The notes under the pieces: model-generated
Database searches by the model: none
What the model was told of the DNA's origin: nothing
Seen by the model: only the letters and a program-made list of their open reading frames with translations
Program-made: the position numbers and the translations under genes
Shown: positions 45,068 through 53,254 of the stretch, one piece after another
How the letters are laid out: each line of letters opens with the position of its first letter
Position numbering within the stretch: the stretch's first letter is position 1
Origin: Pelagerythrobacter marensis
GTDB taxonomy: Bacteria > Pseudomonadota > Alphaproteobacteria > Sphingomonadales > Sphingomonadaceae
Length of the DNA: 64,000 bases
Direction: 5' to 3'
Assembly (NCBI RefSeq): GCF_036700095.1
Contig: NZ_CP144918.1
Coordinates: 1,241,001 to 1,305,000 of the forward strand

Positions 45068-46047
45068 CGCATGAGCCTCCCGCGTGCGGCGATCCAGACG
45101 AAGATCGGCGCCCCGATCAGCGCGGCGACGACGCCCAGCCGCAGTTCGCTGTCGGTCGGCAGGAGCCGCACGCCAATGTCGGCCAGGACCAGCACCAGCG
45201 CGCCGAGCAGGGCCGAGGGCACCAGCAGGCGCGCCGGATCGTAGCCGACGAGGGGCCGGACGAGGTGCGGCGCGACGATCCCGACGAAGCCGATCGCGCC
45301 CGCGAGCGAGACCGCCGCGCCGGTCGCCAACCCCGCGCCGAGGATCACCGCGAGCCGCTGCCGCCTGAGGTCCAGCCCGACGCCCTCCGCCGCTTCCTCC
45401 CCCAGCGCCAGCGCGGCGAGACCCCGGCGGGTGGCGAGAAGCGTGCCGAAACCCACGACAAGGAACGGCGCGGCGTAGGCGAGATCGGCGAAGCTGCGGT
45501 TGGCGACCGTGCCCAGCGTCCAGTTGATCATGTCGGCCAGCGTGAAGGGATTGGGCGCGAGGTTCATCAGCAACGCCATCAGCGCGGCGGAAAAGCTCGA
45601 CAGGCCGACGCCGACCAGGATCAGCGTCACCGCCGAGCGGGTCCGTAGTGCAGCGATCGCGACCACCAGTGTCGCCGCCAGCGCTCCGGCAATCGCGGCC
45701 AGCGGCAGGATCAGCGGACCGGCGCCGGCGAGGCCGAAGAAGAGCACGAAGGTCGCGAACAGCGCGGCGGTGGCGGAGACGCCGAGAATGCCCGGTTCGG
45801 CGAGCGGGTTGCGCAGCAGGCCCTGCAGCGCCGCGCCGCTCATCCCCAGCGCCGCGCCGACCGCGGCGGCGGCGAGCGCGCGGGGCAGGCGGATCTGCCA
45901 GACCACGAGGCTATCGCCCGCACTCCCTTGCAGGCTCAGCGCGCCCAGCACGCGCGCGAACGACAACGGCACCGAGCCGAGCAGGAGGGCGAGCAGGATC
46001 GCGCCGATCAGCGCGAGCACGAGGAGAAGGTTCGCACGCGCGGTCAT
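45064..46047 (-). CDS. btuC: cobalamin ABC transporter permease, FecCD/BtuC family
   Basis: 327 residues with about ten hydrophobic segments. Family motifs are RLPRALAAAAVGAALGMSGA, LQGLLRNPLAEPGILGVSAT and the C-terminal AGAIGFVGIVAPHLVRPLVG followed by YDPARLLVPSALLGALVL. It forms the membrane channel as a dimer with two BtuD subunits. Start and stop both overlap the neighbouring genes by four bases, so the three proteins are translationally coupled. Confidence 0.9.
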   Translation of the reverse strand: MTARANLLLVLALIGAILLALLLGSVPLSFARVLGALSLQGSAGDSLVVWQIRLPRALAAAAVGAALGMSGAALQGLLRNPLAEPGILGVSATAALFATFVLFFGLAGAGPLILPLAAIAGALAATLVVAIAALRTRSAVTLILVGVGLSSFSAALMALLMNLAPNPFTLADMINWTLGTVANRSFADLAYAAPFLVVGFGTLLATRRGLAALALGEEAAEGVGLDLRRQRLAVILGAGLATGAAVSLAGAIGFVGIVAPHLVRPLVGYDPARLLVPSALLGALVLVLADIGVRLLPTDSELRLGVVAALIGAPIFVWIAARGRLMR

Positions 46048-46889
46048 GGCGCGTCTCTCTGTGCCGCGTGCGACAGCGCCTCGATCGCGTCGATCAGGAA
46101 CCATCCGCCGCAGCTTGTCCAGGCGCCTTCGAGCGGCACGACGGGGCGGTTTTCGAGCTGCGCCTGCGCCACCGGGTGGCGCGCGGCGCTCCAGATGTCG
46201 CCCTGGCTTTCGACGCCTTCGTAGAAGGCCGGCGCGACCACGTCGGGGCGTTCGTAGGCGAGCCGCTCGAGCGGCAGGATGTTCCAGCCGGCCCGGTCCT
46301 GGAAATTGGCGAGCCCGGCGGTGCGCAGGATTTCGTGGACCAACGTGCCTTCGCCCGAGGTCATGCCCCCCGGCGTCATGTAAAGCGCGGTGCGGGGCCT
46401 GTCCGGCGGGGCCGGCAGGGCGGCGAGGCGGCGGTCCATATCGGCCGCCACGCGCTGCGCCTCCGCCCCGGCGCCCAGCGCGCTGCCCACGCGCACCACT
46501 TCCTCGCGCACTTCGGCGATCGTTTGCGGGAAGCCGATCTGGACCACCGGCACGCCGAGGTCTTCGAGAAAGGGCACCACGTCGGCCCCTCCGCCGAACG
46601 AGCGGATCACGAGGTCGGGCCGGAGTGCGAGAATATCGGCGGTGCGCGGCCGCACCATGGGCAGCCCTTCGGCCTCGGCGCGCATGTAAGAGAACCGCTC
46701 CCCCGCATAGGGCGAGAGCGCGAGGATCGCGTCGCGATCGGCGAAGCGGAGCACGTACTGGTCGGCGCAATAATCGAGGCTGACGATGCGTTGCGGTTCG
46801 GTGCCCGGTGGGGCGGCTGGTTCCGGCGCCGGAGCGCAGGATGCCAGGAACAACGCCACGAGGCCGGCAAGCCGGTGCTTTCGCCTCAG
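46044..46889 (-). CDS. btuF: cobalamin ABC transporter substrate-binding lipoprotein, start codon uncertain
   Basis: The reading frame shows a BtuF/TroA-type periplasmic binding protein: RIVSLDYCADQYVLRFADRD, MVRPRTADILALRPDLVI, FLEDLGVPVVQIGFPQTIAE and DRAGWNILPLERLAYERPDV. Upstream of the conserved part lies a good lipoprotein signal (RRKHRLAGLVALFLASC, lipobox LASC) but no ATG, GTG or TTG in frame just before it. The only candidate near the signal is CTG at 46889, used here, giving 281 residues. An ATG at 46902 is in another frame. A dispersed palindromic repeat ends 24 bp upstream, so the original 5' end may have been replaced. Confidence 0.75.
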   Translation of the reverse strand: MRRKHRLAGLVALFLASCAPAPEPAAPPGTEPQRIVSLDYCADQYVLRFADRDAILALSPYAGERFSYMRAEAEGLPMVRPRTADILALRPDLVIRSFGGGADVVPFLEDLGVPVVQIGFPQTIAEVREEVVRVGSALGAGAEAQRVAADMDRRLAALPAPPDRPRTALYMTPGGMTSGEGTLVHEILRTAGLANFQDRAGWNILPLERLAYERPDVVAPAFYEGVESQGDIWSAARHPVAQAQLENRPVVPLEGAWTSCGGWFLIDAIEALSHAAQRDAP

Positions 46890-46913
46890 GACCGATCGCC
46901 ATTTGTGCCCGGT

Positions 46914-46984
46914 GTCATCCCCGCGAAAGCGGGGATCCAGGGTACGGCGGTTGCTCCATGGATTCCCGCGTGCGCGGGAATGAC
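46914..46984. repeat. dispersed palindromic (REP-like) element
   Basis: The ends are GTCATCCCCGCGAAAGCGGG and its near-complement CCCGCGTGCGCGGGAATGAC, with each arm itself a small hairpin. The same family recurs at 63799-63868. It lies between the cobalamin riboswitch and btuF. Confidence 0.85.
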
Positions 46985-47280
46985 AAACGGGTGTGAGAGA
47001 TGTCCCCGTTTTCGAGGACCGGTGACGCTGAAAGCCGCCATTTGCAGACCGCCGGGGCTGAATGCCGATTGGCCCTGGCGCGCTTTTCGGCCATCCTGCA
47101 TCGCGCATGGCGGAACCCCGTTCGCGGCGCGGGGAGGCTCGGGGCCCCGCATCGCCTGGACAGTCTTGGCCCGCCGGGGGCTTCTCGCTCCGGCGCCGAT
47201 AGCCCGGCCGATGGCTGTCGCTTCTGCGGGAAAACGCGTTTCCCGTCCGATCGAGCTGACCCGGCTCCCGGACGAACGAC

Positions 47281-47456
47281 GCGACGGCAGGTCTCCTGGC
47301 TTGCGGATCGGCGCCCTGGGCCGTCTTCCCGGAAAGCCGCTCCGTTGCCGGAAACGGTGTCCAGTGACGCGGTGGCCCGGGGCTCCCCGCTTACAGTTGC
47401 GGGCACAGCGCCGGCTTTGCACCGGCTTCCCTCTTCGCCGCAAAAGCGGCACCGTC
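47281..47456 (-). ncRNA. cobalamin (adenosylcobalamin) riboswitch
   Basis: Read on the minus strand the conserved blocks appear in order: GGTGCC, GAAGAGGGAAGCCGGTGC, the B12-box region TGTGCCCGCAACTGTAAGCG, GTCACTGG, CGGGAAGACGG, and the closing GCCAGGAGACCTGCC. This is the cobalamin aptamer that shuts off B12 import or synthesis genes when the cofactor is plentiful. It points at btuF-btuC-btuD. The aptamer end and btuF are about 390 bp apart, with a palindromic repeat in between and a small hairpin at 47227-47245 that might belong to the expression platform. Confidence 0.9.
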
Positions 47457-47594
47457 TGGCGCGGCACTTGCGGCCGCGAGGCGCGGGTTGTCAATGGCGG
47501 AGCGGGTCAATCCTGCGCAGCGCTGCACGGTAGCGGGTCGGTTTGCATATCCGTGTCTTGGCAGCTCTGGCGAATGCTGCGGCAACTTTACCGT

Positions 47595-47700
47595 CGTCAC
47601 CCCGGACTTGATCCGGGGTCCCGCTACCTTCCGCGAGCGGGGGGAGGTGGCCTTGGTACGAACGAAACAAGCGGGACCCCGGATCAAGTCCGGGGTGACG
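47595..47700. repeat. 31-bp perfect inverted repeat (dispersed palindromic element)
   Basis: The arms at 47595-47625 and 47670-47700 (CGTCACCCCGGACTTGATCC ... and its exact complement) are separated by 44 bp. This arm sequence is a well-known dispersed repeat of alphaproteobacterial chromosomes. It lies between the fliA stop and the B12 riboswitch and could also act as a strong transcription barrier. Confidence 0.85.
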
Positions 47701-47737
47701 GAGGTGTTGGTGGCCGCCTCCACTTGATCGCAGAAAT

Positions 47738-48472
47738 TCAAACCGACCCGCTATCCGCATCCGCCATCGCCTTGCGCATTTTCGCCAGCGCGGCGGCCTT
47801 GAGCTGGTGCACGCGCGGCACGCTGACTTCCAGAACGGCGGCGATTTCGGACAAGTTGAGTTCCTCGACGAAATAGAGCTGGATCACCAGCTGGTGCCGT
47901 TCACCCAGGCCCGAGAGCGCCGCGATCAGGCTTTCGCGGTCTTCCTGCTGGAGAACCTGCCGTTCGGCGTCGGGTTCGGCCGAGGCGAAGGCGCCGTCGG
48001 TTTCCGAATAGCATTCGTCGAGCGAGGCGATCCGCGTTTCCGCCAGATCGCGCTCGAACTGGAGAAAATCCTTCACCGGCATGTCGAGCGCTTCGGCCAG
48101 TTCGGGCGCCGACGGCTCGCGGTCGAGCGAGCGGCGCAGTTTCGCCCGCGTCGTCTCAAGCATCCGCCGGCGCGTGCGCGCGCCGCGCGAATCGGGCGAG
48201 GCGCTGCGCAGCAGGTCCACCATCGCGCCGCGCACGCGCATCTTGGCATAGGCGGCAAAGCCGTCGTCGCTGGGCGAATCGTGCTTCTGCGCGCATTCGG
48301 TCAGCGCGACCAGGCCCGCCTGAATCAGATCCTCGACATCGACCGTCGGGCCGCCGCTGCCCGACAGGTGCCAGGCAAGCTTGCGGACCATCGGCAGGAA
48401 CCGGGTCACCCGGTCGCCGACATTGCCGCGATAGGCTTCCGCTGCCGCGAACTGGGTATGATCGAGCTTCAT
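47738..48472 (-). CDS. fliA: flagellar RNA polymerase sigma factor FliA (sigma-28)
   Basis: 244 residues. Region 2 is visible as PMVRKLAWHLSG, VDVEDLIQAGLVALTECAQK and FAAYAKMRVRGAMVDLLRSA. Region 3 is EPSAPELAEALDMPVKDFLQ. Region 4 is LGERHQLVIQLYFVEELNLS with the helix-turn-helix AAVLEVSVPRVHQLKAAALA. FliA transcribes late flagellar and chemotaxis genes once FlgM is exported. The start overlaps the flhA stop by four bases. The co-encoded FlgM (51896-52186) is its antagonist. Confidence 0.93.
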   Translation of the reverse strand: MKLDHTQFAAAEAYRGNVGDRVTRFLPMVRKLAWHLSGSGGPTVDVEDLIQAGLVALTECAQKHDSPSDDGFAAYAKMRVRGAMVDLLRSASPDSRGARTRRRMLETTRAKLRRSLDREPSAPELAEALDMPVKDFLQFERDLAETRIASLDECYSETDGAFASAEPDAERQVLQQEDRESLIAALSGLGERHQLVIQLYFVEELNLSEIAAVLEVSVPRVHQLKAAALAKMRKAMADADSGSV

Positions 48473-50604
48473 GCGGCCATCGCCTCCGTTCTCATCTCTG
48501 CGCCCGCCGCGGGCTGTTCGGCCTGTCCGGCCGGTTCGGCCTGCGGAGCGGGTTGGTCTTCGCCCCCGACAACCGCGATCACCTCGATCGGCTGGGAGAC
48601 GGGAAGTTCGTTGATCGACAGCACCGCGCAGCCCGGCGCGCGCAGCCGCAGCAGGCTGGCCAGCGGGCGGCGTGCGCGGGGCTGCACGATCAGAGCGGGG
48701 GTGCCGGCGCCGGCCGGGCGCTCGGCCAGAATCGCCGCGATCCGTTCGCCGATCGACCGGGCCAGGTCCGGTTCGATCACGATCGCGCCGCTGGTCGGGT
48801 CCTGCATCCCGCCGACGACCATTTCCTCAAGCTGCGCGGCCAGCGTGATCACGGGCAGGCGCTGGTCGGGCGGGCAGAGGCTGCCGACCAGCATCGGGCC
48901 GAGATCGGCGCGCAGCATGTCGACCAGCTTGTCGTGGTCGGTCGTCTGTTGCGCCGCCTGCGACAGGCTGGAGAGCACCGGAATCGGATGAGCGAGCGCG
49001 ATCCCGTCGGCCAGGAGCGTGCGCAGCAGGCGGGTGATCGCGGCCAGCGAAAGCGGCTGCGGCGTGATCGTTTCCACCAGCTGCGCGTTGCGCTCGCGGA
49101 CCATGTCGAGCAGCTCGCGCACCTGGTCGGGGCCGAGCAGTTCCTGCGGCCGGGCGGAGAGGAGCTGGTTGACGTGGGTGGCGACGACGCTTTCGGCGTC
49201 GACCACCAGATATCCCTCGGCCACGGCCAGGTCGCGCGTCGCCGGCTCGATCCAGATCGCCGGGCAGCCGAAGCTGGGGTCCAGCGTCGCCTCGCCCGGG
49301 ATTTCGGCCAGGCGACCGGCCTCGCCGGTATCGATCGCCAGCATCCGGTCGGCCCGCAGCTTGCCGGTGCCGAGCGGCGCACCGCCCAGCGTCACGCGGT
49401 AGGAATCGGGCGCGAGGTCGAAGCTGTCCTTGATGCGGAACTGCGGCACGACGAAGCCGAAGGCCTGGCACAGCTGCCGCCGCAGCCCGGTCAGCCGGGC
49501 GACCAGCGGCGCGCCGCGCTTCTCGTCCGCCAGGTGGACCAGGCCGAAGCCGAGTTCGACCGTCACCAGCGCCTGTTCCGACACGTCCTCGATCGCGATG
49601 CGGGTGGCATCGGGCGCGGGCTCCGGCTCTTCCGCCGGCACGAATTTCTTGCGCCGGCTGAGCATGTGCCAGAGCGCGAAGGCCCCGGCGGCGAGCGGCA
49701 GGAAGACCGATTGCGGCATGGCCGGGATCGTCCCCATCGCGGCGAGAATGCAGGCGACGGGCAGCCAGATGCCCGGCTCCGCCAACTGGCCGCCGATCTG
49801 GCCGGTGAGGTCGCGCGAGTCGGCCACGCGGGTGACGATCACCGCGGCCGCGATCGACAGCAGCAGCGCCGGGATCGAGGCGACCAGCGCGTCGCCCACC
49901 GCCAGCGTGACATAGACCTGGCCCGCTTCGGCGGCGGTCAGCCCGTGGGTCGCCATGCCGAGGACGAAACCGGCCACGATGTTGACCAGCAGGATCAGCA
50001 GCGCGGCGATTGCGTCGCCCTTCACGAACTTGCTGGCGCCGTCCATCGAGCCGTAGAAGTCCGCCTCGGTCGCGATCTCGCGCCGGCGGGCCTTGGCTTC
50101 CTCGGCCGTCATCAGCCCGGCGGCGAGATCGGCGTCGATTGCCATCTGCTTGCCGGGCAGGGCGTCGAGCGTGAAGCGGGCGGAGACTTCCGACACGCGG
50201 CCCGCGCCCTTGGTCACCACGACCAGGTTGATGATCATCAGGATCATGAACACGAACAGGCCGACCGCGAAGTTGCCGCCGATCAGGAAGGCGCCGAACG
50301 CCTCGATCACTTTGCCCGCGGCAGCCTCCCCCTCGTGCCCGTTCATCAGCACGACGCGGGTGGATGCGACGTTGAGCGCGAGGCGCATCAGCGTCGCGAA
50401 CAGCAGGACGGAGGGGAAGGAGGAGAAGTCGAGCGGCTTTTCCGCATTCATCGCCGCCATCAGCACCGCGACCGAAAGCGCGATGTTGAGGACGAAGAAC
50501 AGGTCGAGCATGGCCGCCGGGATCGGCACGACCATCAGCACGATGACCGCAAGAATGCCGACCGGCAGCGCCATCGAGGGCGTGAGGAAGGAACGCCAGG
50601 TCAC
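48469..50604 (-). CDS. flhA: flagellar export apparatus protein FlhA
   Basis: 711 residues from a GTG at 50604 that overlaps the upstream stop (GTGA). The eight-helix membrane domain spans about 1-310, with the conserved FHIPEP-type region FATLMRLALNVASTRVVLMN and the cytoplasmic loop VVTKGAGRVSEVSARFTLDA LPGKQ. The soluble C-terminal domain spans about 340-690, with VTHVNQLLSARPQELLGPDQ-type segments (VVATHVNQLLS). FlhA is the nonameric ring of the flagellar type III exporter that receives chaperone-cargo complexes. The last ten residues are Glu/Ala/Met-rich. Confidence 0.95.
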   Translation of the reverse strand: MTWRSFLTPSMALPVGILAVIVLMVVPIPAAMLDLFFVLNIALSVAVLMAAMNAEKPLDFSSFPSVLLFATLMRLALNVASTRVVLMNGHEGEAAAGKVIEAFGAFLIGGNFAVGLFVFMILMIINLVVVTKGAGRVSEVSARFTLDALPGKQMAIDADLAAGLMTAEEAKARRREIATEADFYGSMDGASKFVKGDAIAALLILLVNIVAGFVLGMATHGLTAAEAGQVYVTLAVGDALVASIPALLLSIAAAVIVTRVADSRDLTGQIGGQLAEPGIWLPVACILAAMGTIPAMPQSVFLPLAAGAFALWHMLSRRKKFVPAEEPEPAPDATRIAIEDVSEQALVTVELGFGLVHLADEKRGAPLVARLTGLRRQLCQAFGFVVPQFRIKDSFDLAPDSYRVTLGGAPLGTGKLRADRMLAIDTGEAGRLAEIPGEATLDPSFGCPAIWIEPATRDLAVAEGYLVVDAESVVATHVNQLLSARPQELLGPDQVRELLDMVRERNAQLVETITPQPLSLAAITRLLRTLLADGIALAHPIPVLSSLSQAAQQTTDHDKLVDMLRADLGPMLVGSLCPPDQRLPVITLAAQLEEMVVGGMQDPTSGAIVIEPDLARSIGERIAAILAERPAGAGTPALIVQPRARRPLASLLRLRAPGCAVLSINELPVSQPIEVIAVVGGEDQPAPQAEPAGQAEQPAAGAEMRTEAMAA

Positions 50605-51482
50605 AGCCCGAACGCCCTGAACTTGCCATAGGCCTCACCCACCTGGCGCGCGGCGCGCCCGGCCAGGGCATCCGATCCGCCGAAAGTCGCCCGCAGCGTT
50701 TCGGCCATCGAGGGGCGGGAGGGTACCGCTTCCGGCTCGCTCGCAAAGCTGCGCCGGGCATGGATGAAGGCCGCCGCCGGGGTGGCGGGCATGGCGCTGC
50801 CCGCGTTCCCCGGAACGATTTCGGGCGAAAGGGCGCCGCTTTCCTTGGCGCGTTCGATCTTGCCGCGCACCAGCTCCATCACGTCGCCGACCGAGCGCGC
50901 CCGCCCGCCCTGGTAGAAGATCGCCCCGTTGGCCTGCGCCGCCTTGGGGAACAGCGATGCCGCCGGCGTCAGCGGATTGTCCTGCAGCGCGCCGAGAAAG
51001 CTCTTGGCGCCGCCCGCGCCGAGGAAATGGGCGAGGTACAGCTCGGCATGGTCGGGTTCGCGGCCGAGGAAGCCGCGCAGCTCGCTGGCGTTGTCGCGCG
51101 CCAGCTCCGCCGCCATGAGCGAGGAGACCTCGGGATCGAAACGCAGCGCCATGATCTGCGAGCGCATACCCGCATCGCCGACCGCCGCGCGGCCGCCGTC
51201 GCGGGTGATCGCCGCTTCCGCCCAGTCGAGCCCGTGCGCGCGGCCATGGCGGTCGAGCGTCTCGAGCCAGGTGGAGGATATGAACTGGTAAAGCCCCGAT
51301 GCGCTGGACGTGCGCGCCCGCGCATCGGGTTTCAGGTTGGATTCGATCTTCGCCTGCGCGAGCAGGTAGTCGAAATCGACTCCGGTCGCGGCAGAGGCAC
51401 GGGCGATCGACGCCTGGACGGCGTCGCCCTGTGCCGGGCTGCGCTGAACTGATGTGACCTCTGGCAAGATGGCCCCCGGCAT
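50601..51482 (-). CDS. flagellum-associated lytic transglycosylase (SLT domain)
   Basis: 293 residues. The SLT-type domain lies at about 25-200: TGVDFDYLLAQAKIESNLKP with the catalytic Glu of KIES, SSASGLYQFISSTWLETLDR, and AELYLAHFLGAGGAKSFLGA. No signal peptide is visible at the N-terminus, so export by the flagellar apparatus or a cryptic signal is possible. Such enzymes cut peptidoglycan to let the rod pass, a job the muramidase part of FlgJ does elsewhere. FlgJ in this cluster lacks that part. It is the first gene of a sigma-54-type operon with flhA and fliA. Confidence 0.85.
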   Translation of the reverse strand: MPGAILPEVTSVQRSPAQGDAVQASIARASAATGVDFDYLLAQAKIESNLKPDARARTSSASGLYQFISSTWLETLDRHGRAHGLDWAEAAITRDGGRAAVGDAGMRSQIMALRFDPEVSSLMAAELARDNASELRGFLGREPDHAELYLAHFLGAGGAKSFLGALQDNPLTPAASLFPKAAQANGAIFYQGGRARSVGDVMELVRGKIERAKESGALSPEIVPGNAGSAMPATPAAAFIHARRSFASEPEAVPSRPSMAETLRATFGGSDALAGRAARQVGEAYGKFRAFGL

Positions 51483-51503
51483 GGTTGAACTCGCCGGAGT
51501 TTA

Positions 51504-51519
51504 AGCAAGAGGTGTGCCA
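51504..51519 (-). promoter_or_regulatory. sigma-54 (RpoN) promoter of the transglycosylase-flhA-fliA operon
   Basis: On the minus strand TGGCACACCTCTTGCT matches the -24/-12 consensus TGGCACRNNNNTTGCW exactly, with ten bases between GG and GC. It lies 22 bp upstream of the ATG at 51482. That leaves a very short leader of about 12 bases without a clear ribosome site. Confidence 0.85.
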
Positions 51520-51557
51520 GAACGGGCTTTTCTCGCCGCGCGGGCAGTGCCGAACGC

Positions 51558-51899
51558 TCAGGCGGAGTAGGGAACTTCGCGCGAAACCGCGGGCCGGCCC
51601 GATCCGTAAAGGCTGATCCGCCCGGCCAGCGTGCCGAGGCGCGCCTCGACATTGGCGGCGATCAGGTTGCGGATCTTGCGATTGACCGCGTTGAGCCGCG
51701 CGACCGCGTCGAGCAGGCCGCGGCATTCCTCGTCGAGCGGGCCGTCGGCCTGGCGCTCGATCGCTTCGCACAGCTCCAGCTTGCCGTCAGACGATTGCAT
51801 GATCGCGTCGAGGTCGAGACCGGCAAGCGCCTGCCGCTCGTCTTCCAGAAGGGCAAGCATTTGCCGCAATGTGTCGCGCAGGGGCCGTTCGGTCGTCAT
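51558..51899 (-). CDS. flgN: FlgN-like flagellar export chaperone
   Basis: 113 residues, almost all helical: LRDTLRQMLALLEDERQALA, GLDLDAIMQSSDGKLELCEA, LDAVARLNAVNRKIRNLIAA. This pattern (helical, acidic, 110-150 residues) and the position directly after flgM (four-base overlap) fit FlgN, which escorts the hook-filament proteins FlgK and FlgL to the exporter. Both cargoes are encoded in this window. The sequence similarity is weak, as usual for this family. Confidence 0.75.
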   Translation of the reverse strand: MTTERPLRDTLRQMLALLEDERQALAGLDLDAIMQSSDGKLELCEAIERQADGPLDEECRGLLDAVARLNAVNRKIRNLIAANVEARLGTLAGRISLYGSGRPAVSREVPYSA

Positions 51900-52186
51900 T
51901 TCGTGTTCCTCGGCAGGAAGCCCGCCGCGATCATCGCGTCGGCGGTCTTGCGCGGATCGAGAGAATACGTGCCGCTGTCCAGCGCCTGGCGGATGGCGGC
52001 AACGCGCTCGTGGTCGACGGGCGCATCGCCTTTCGCCAGCGCGACGGCGGCGAGCGCGGCGGCGCCGGCCTGGTCGGCCTCGTTGGCTGTCGGCCTGACC
52101 CGTTCGGGTTGCGCGACGGGAGAGGCGCTGCGCGCCCTCAGCCGCGCCGCGATCCCGTTTGCCGCCTGCATGTCGATCCGATCCAT
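51896..52186 (-). CDS. flgM: anti-sigma-28 factor FlgM
   Basis: 96 residues from ATG 52186. The N-terminal part is Ala/Arg-rich and likely disordered. The C-terminal half carries the sigma-binding pattern VDHERVAAIRQALDSGTYSL followed by DPRKTADAMIAAGFLP, typical of FlgM (compare VRxxKVxxIRxAIxxGxYxV). FlgM holds FliA inactive until it is exported through the finished hook. A sigma-28-like promoter lies just upstream, giving the usual feedback loop. Confidence 0.88.
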   Translation of the reverse strand: MDRIDMQAANGIAARLRARSASPVAQPERVRPTANEADQAGAAALAAVALAKGDAPVDHERVAAIRQALDSGTYSLDPRKTADAMIAAGFLPRNTK

Positions 52187-52215
52187 CGGTCCGCTCCGTT
52201 GCTGTAGCGGGATTG

Positions 52216-52241
52216 ATAACGGCGCCGGCGGGCGATGTTTA
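52216..52241 (-). promoter_or_regulatory. sigma-28 (FliA)-like promoter before flgM
   Basis: On the minus strand TAAACATC (52241-52234), a 10-bp spacer and GCCGTTAT (52223-52216) resemble the FliA consensus TAAAGTTT-N11-GCCGATAA. It is placed 30 bp before the flgM ATG. Three or four mismatches, so moderate confidence. Confidence 0.55.
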
Positions 52242-52248
52242 AGGGGGT

Positions 52249-52752
52249 CTACGGCAAATCCATGCCGACCCGGCCGGGCCGGATCACGCGGGCGCGGATC
52301 GCTTCGCGTTTCTCGCCCGCGGGGCGCACGCGGATCCATTCGCCGACCGCGCCGGCCTCCAGCGCCTCGCCCTGGCGCGACACGGTAAAGCCTCTGCCCT
52401 GGATCGCGATCGAGACCGATTCCCCGCGCGCGATGACCGGCCGGGCCTGCGCCGCAGCGGCTTGCGTGGCGGCAACGGGCACGAACAGGCGCCACCCGCC
52501 CGAGACCGGGCAGCGCACGAGCACGGTGCGGTTGCCGCTGCCGTACCATTCGAGCGCGATCGGGGTCGGGCACTGGGTCAGCTTCAGGCGGCGGTCGACC
52601 GGCAGCCGCGCGCCGCCCTCGCTGCCCTGCGGCGCGCCGGTGAAGCGCTCGACCTCGCGGTCGATGCTCGAAAGATCGTGAAATCCGGCCGCCAGGGCCG
52701 GGGCCGCGACGGCGATCGCGCCGGCGGCGAGAAGTGTCCGAATGGGTCGCAT
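52249..52752 (-). CDS. flgA: flagellar basal-body P-ring chaperone FlgA
   Basis: 167 residues from ATG 52752 with AAAGGTG upstream. The signal peptide is about 1-22 (ends ALAA). The C-terminal SAF-like domain with ARPVIARGESVSIAIQGRGF, TVSRQGEALEAGAVGEWIRV and RPAGEKREAIRARVI is typical of FlgA; a Cys pair (TQCP and VRCP) lies in the middle. FlgA assists assembly of FlgI, encoded 6 kb away, in the periplasm. It lies four bases downstream of the ExbD-like gene and before flgM on the same strand. Confidence 0.9.
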   Translation of the reverse strand: MRPIRTLLAAGAIAVAAPALAAGFHDLSSIDREVERFTGAPQGSEGGARLPVDRRLKLTQCPTPIALEWYGSGNRTVLVRCPVSGGWRLFVPVAATQAAAAQARPVIARGESVSIAIQGRGFTVSRQGEALEAGAVGEWIRVRPAGEKREAIRARVIRPGRVGMDLP

Positions 52753-52756
52753 GACA

Positions 52757-53254
52757 TCACCTTTCGCTGGGCGCATCGCGCGCCGTGTCCGCGCGCTGCC
52801 CTGCAATCGCCGTGCCAGTCTCCCCCGCGTCTGCCTGCCGGCCGTCGAAATCGAGAACCGCGCTCAGATCGTCGCGCTCCGCCGGTTCGATCACGATCCG
52901 CGCGCTGTGCCCGGCCCTGCCCGCCTCGCGCGCCAGGGCCAGCGCCGCGGCAGCCGCCCGCTCGCCGCCGGCGGGGGCGTGACGGGCGAGGATCGTGAGG
53001 TTCTGGCGCGGATCGCGCGGCTGTTCGGCCAGCCATTGGGCCAGCGGTGGCGCGCCTGGCGCCGCGCGGTAGATCGCGATCGGTTCGCCGCTGGCGGGCA
53101 AGGCCGGCACATCGGCCCGGGACGGTTCCGAGCGTGCCGTTCGGGCGTCCGCCTCGGGCCGCTCGGCCATTGCCGCTGCGGTGACCATGAACAGGATCAT
53201 CGCCAGATCGGCGAGCGTTGTCTGCCAGCCGCCGCGGATGGAAGCGCCGATCAT
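52757..53254 (-). CDS. small ExbD/MotB-like membrane protein paired with a MotA-like protein
   Basis: 165 residues. One membrane helix at about 12-29 (TTLADLAMILFMVTAAAMA) carries an Asp (Asp16) near its start, the position of the proton-binding Asp in ExbD and MotB. The rest is an Ala/Arg/Glu-rich periplasmic region with a repeat-like RHAPAGGERAAAAALALARE and VIEPAERDDLSAVLDFDG. The latter echoes the OmpA-like ends of MotB but has no peptidoglycan-binding signature. It overlaps the MotA-like gene by four bases. It is therefore the second half of an extra stator- or ExbBD-like motor. Function unknown. Confidence 0.65.
   Translation of the reverse strand: MIGASIRGGWQTTLADLAMILFMVTAAAMAERPEADARTARSEPSRADVPALPASGEPIAIYRAAPGAPPLAQWLAEQPRDPRQNLTILARHAPAGGERAAAAALALAREAGRAGHSARIVIEPAERDDLSAVLDFDGRQADAGETGTAIAGQRADTARDAPSER

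Noticed and set aside
46808-47108. N-terminal extension of btuF through the palindromic repeat, and an ATG at 46902
   Set aside because: The extension translates repeat and leader DNA and lacks a ribosome site. The ATG at 46902 is in a different frame from the binding-protein sequence.
47227-47245. Expression-platform terminator of the cobalamin riboswitch
   Set aside because: A CGGGAAA/TTTCCCG hairpin exists but no T-run follows on the minus strand, so the switching mode cannot be read.
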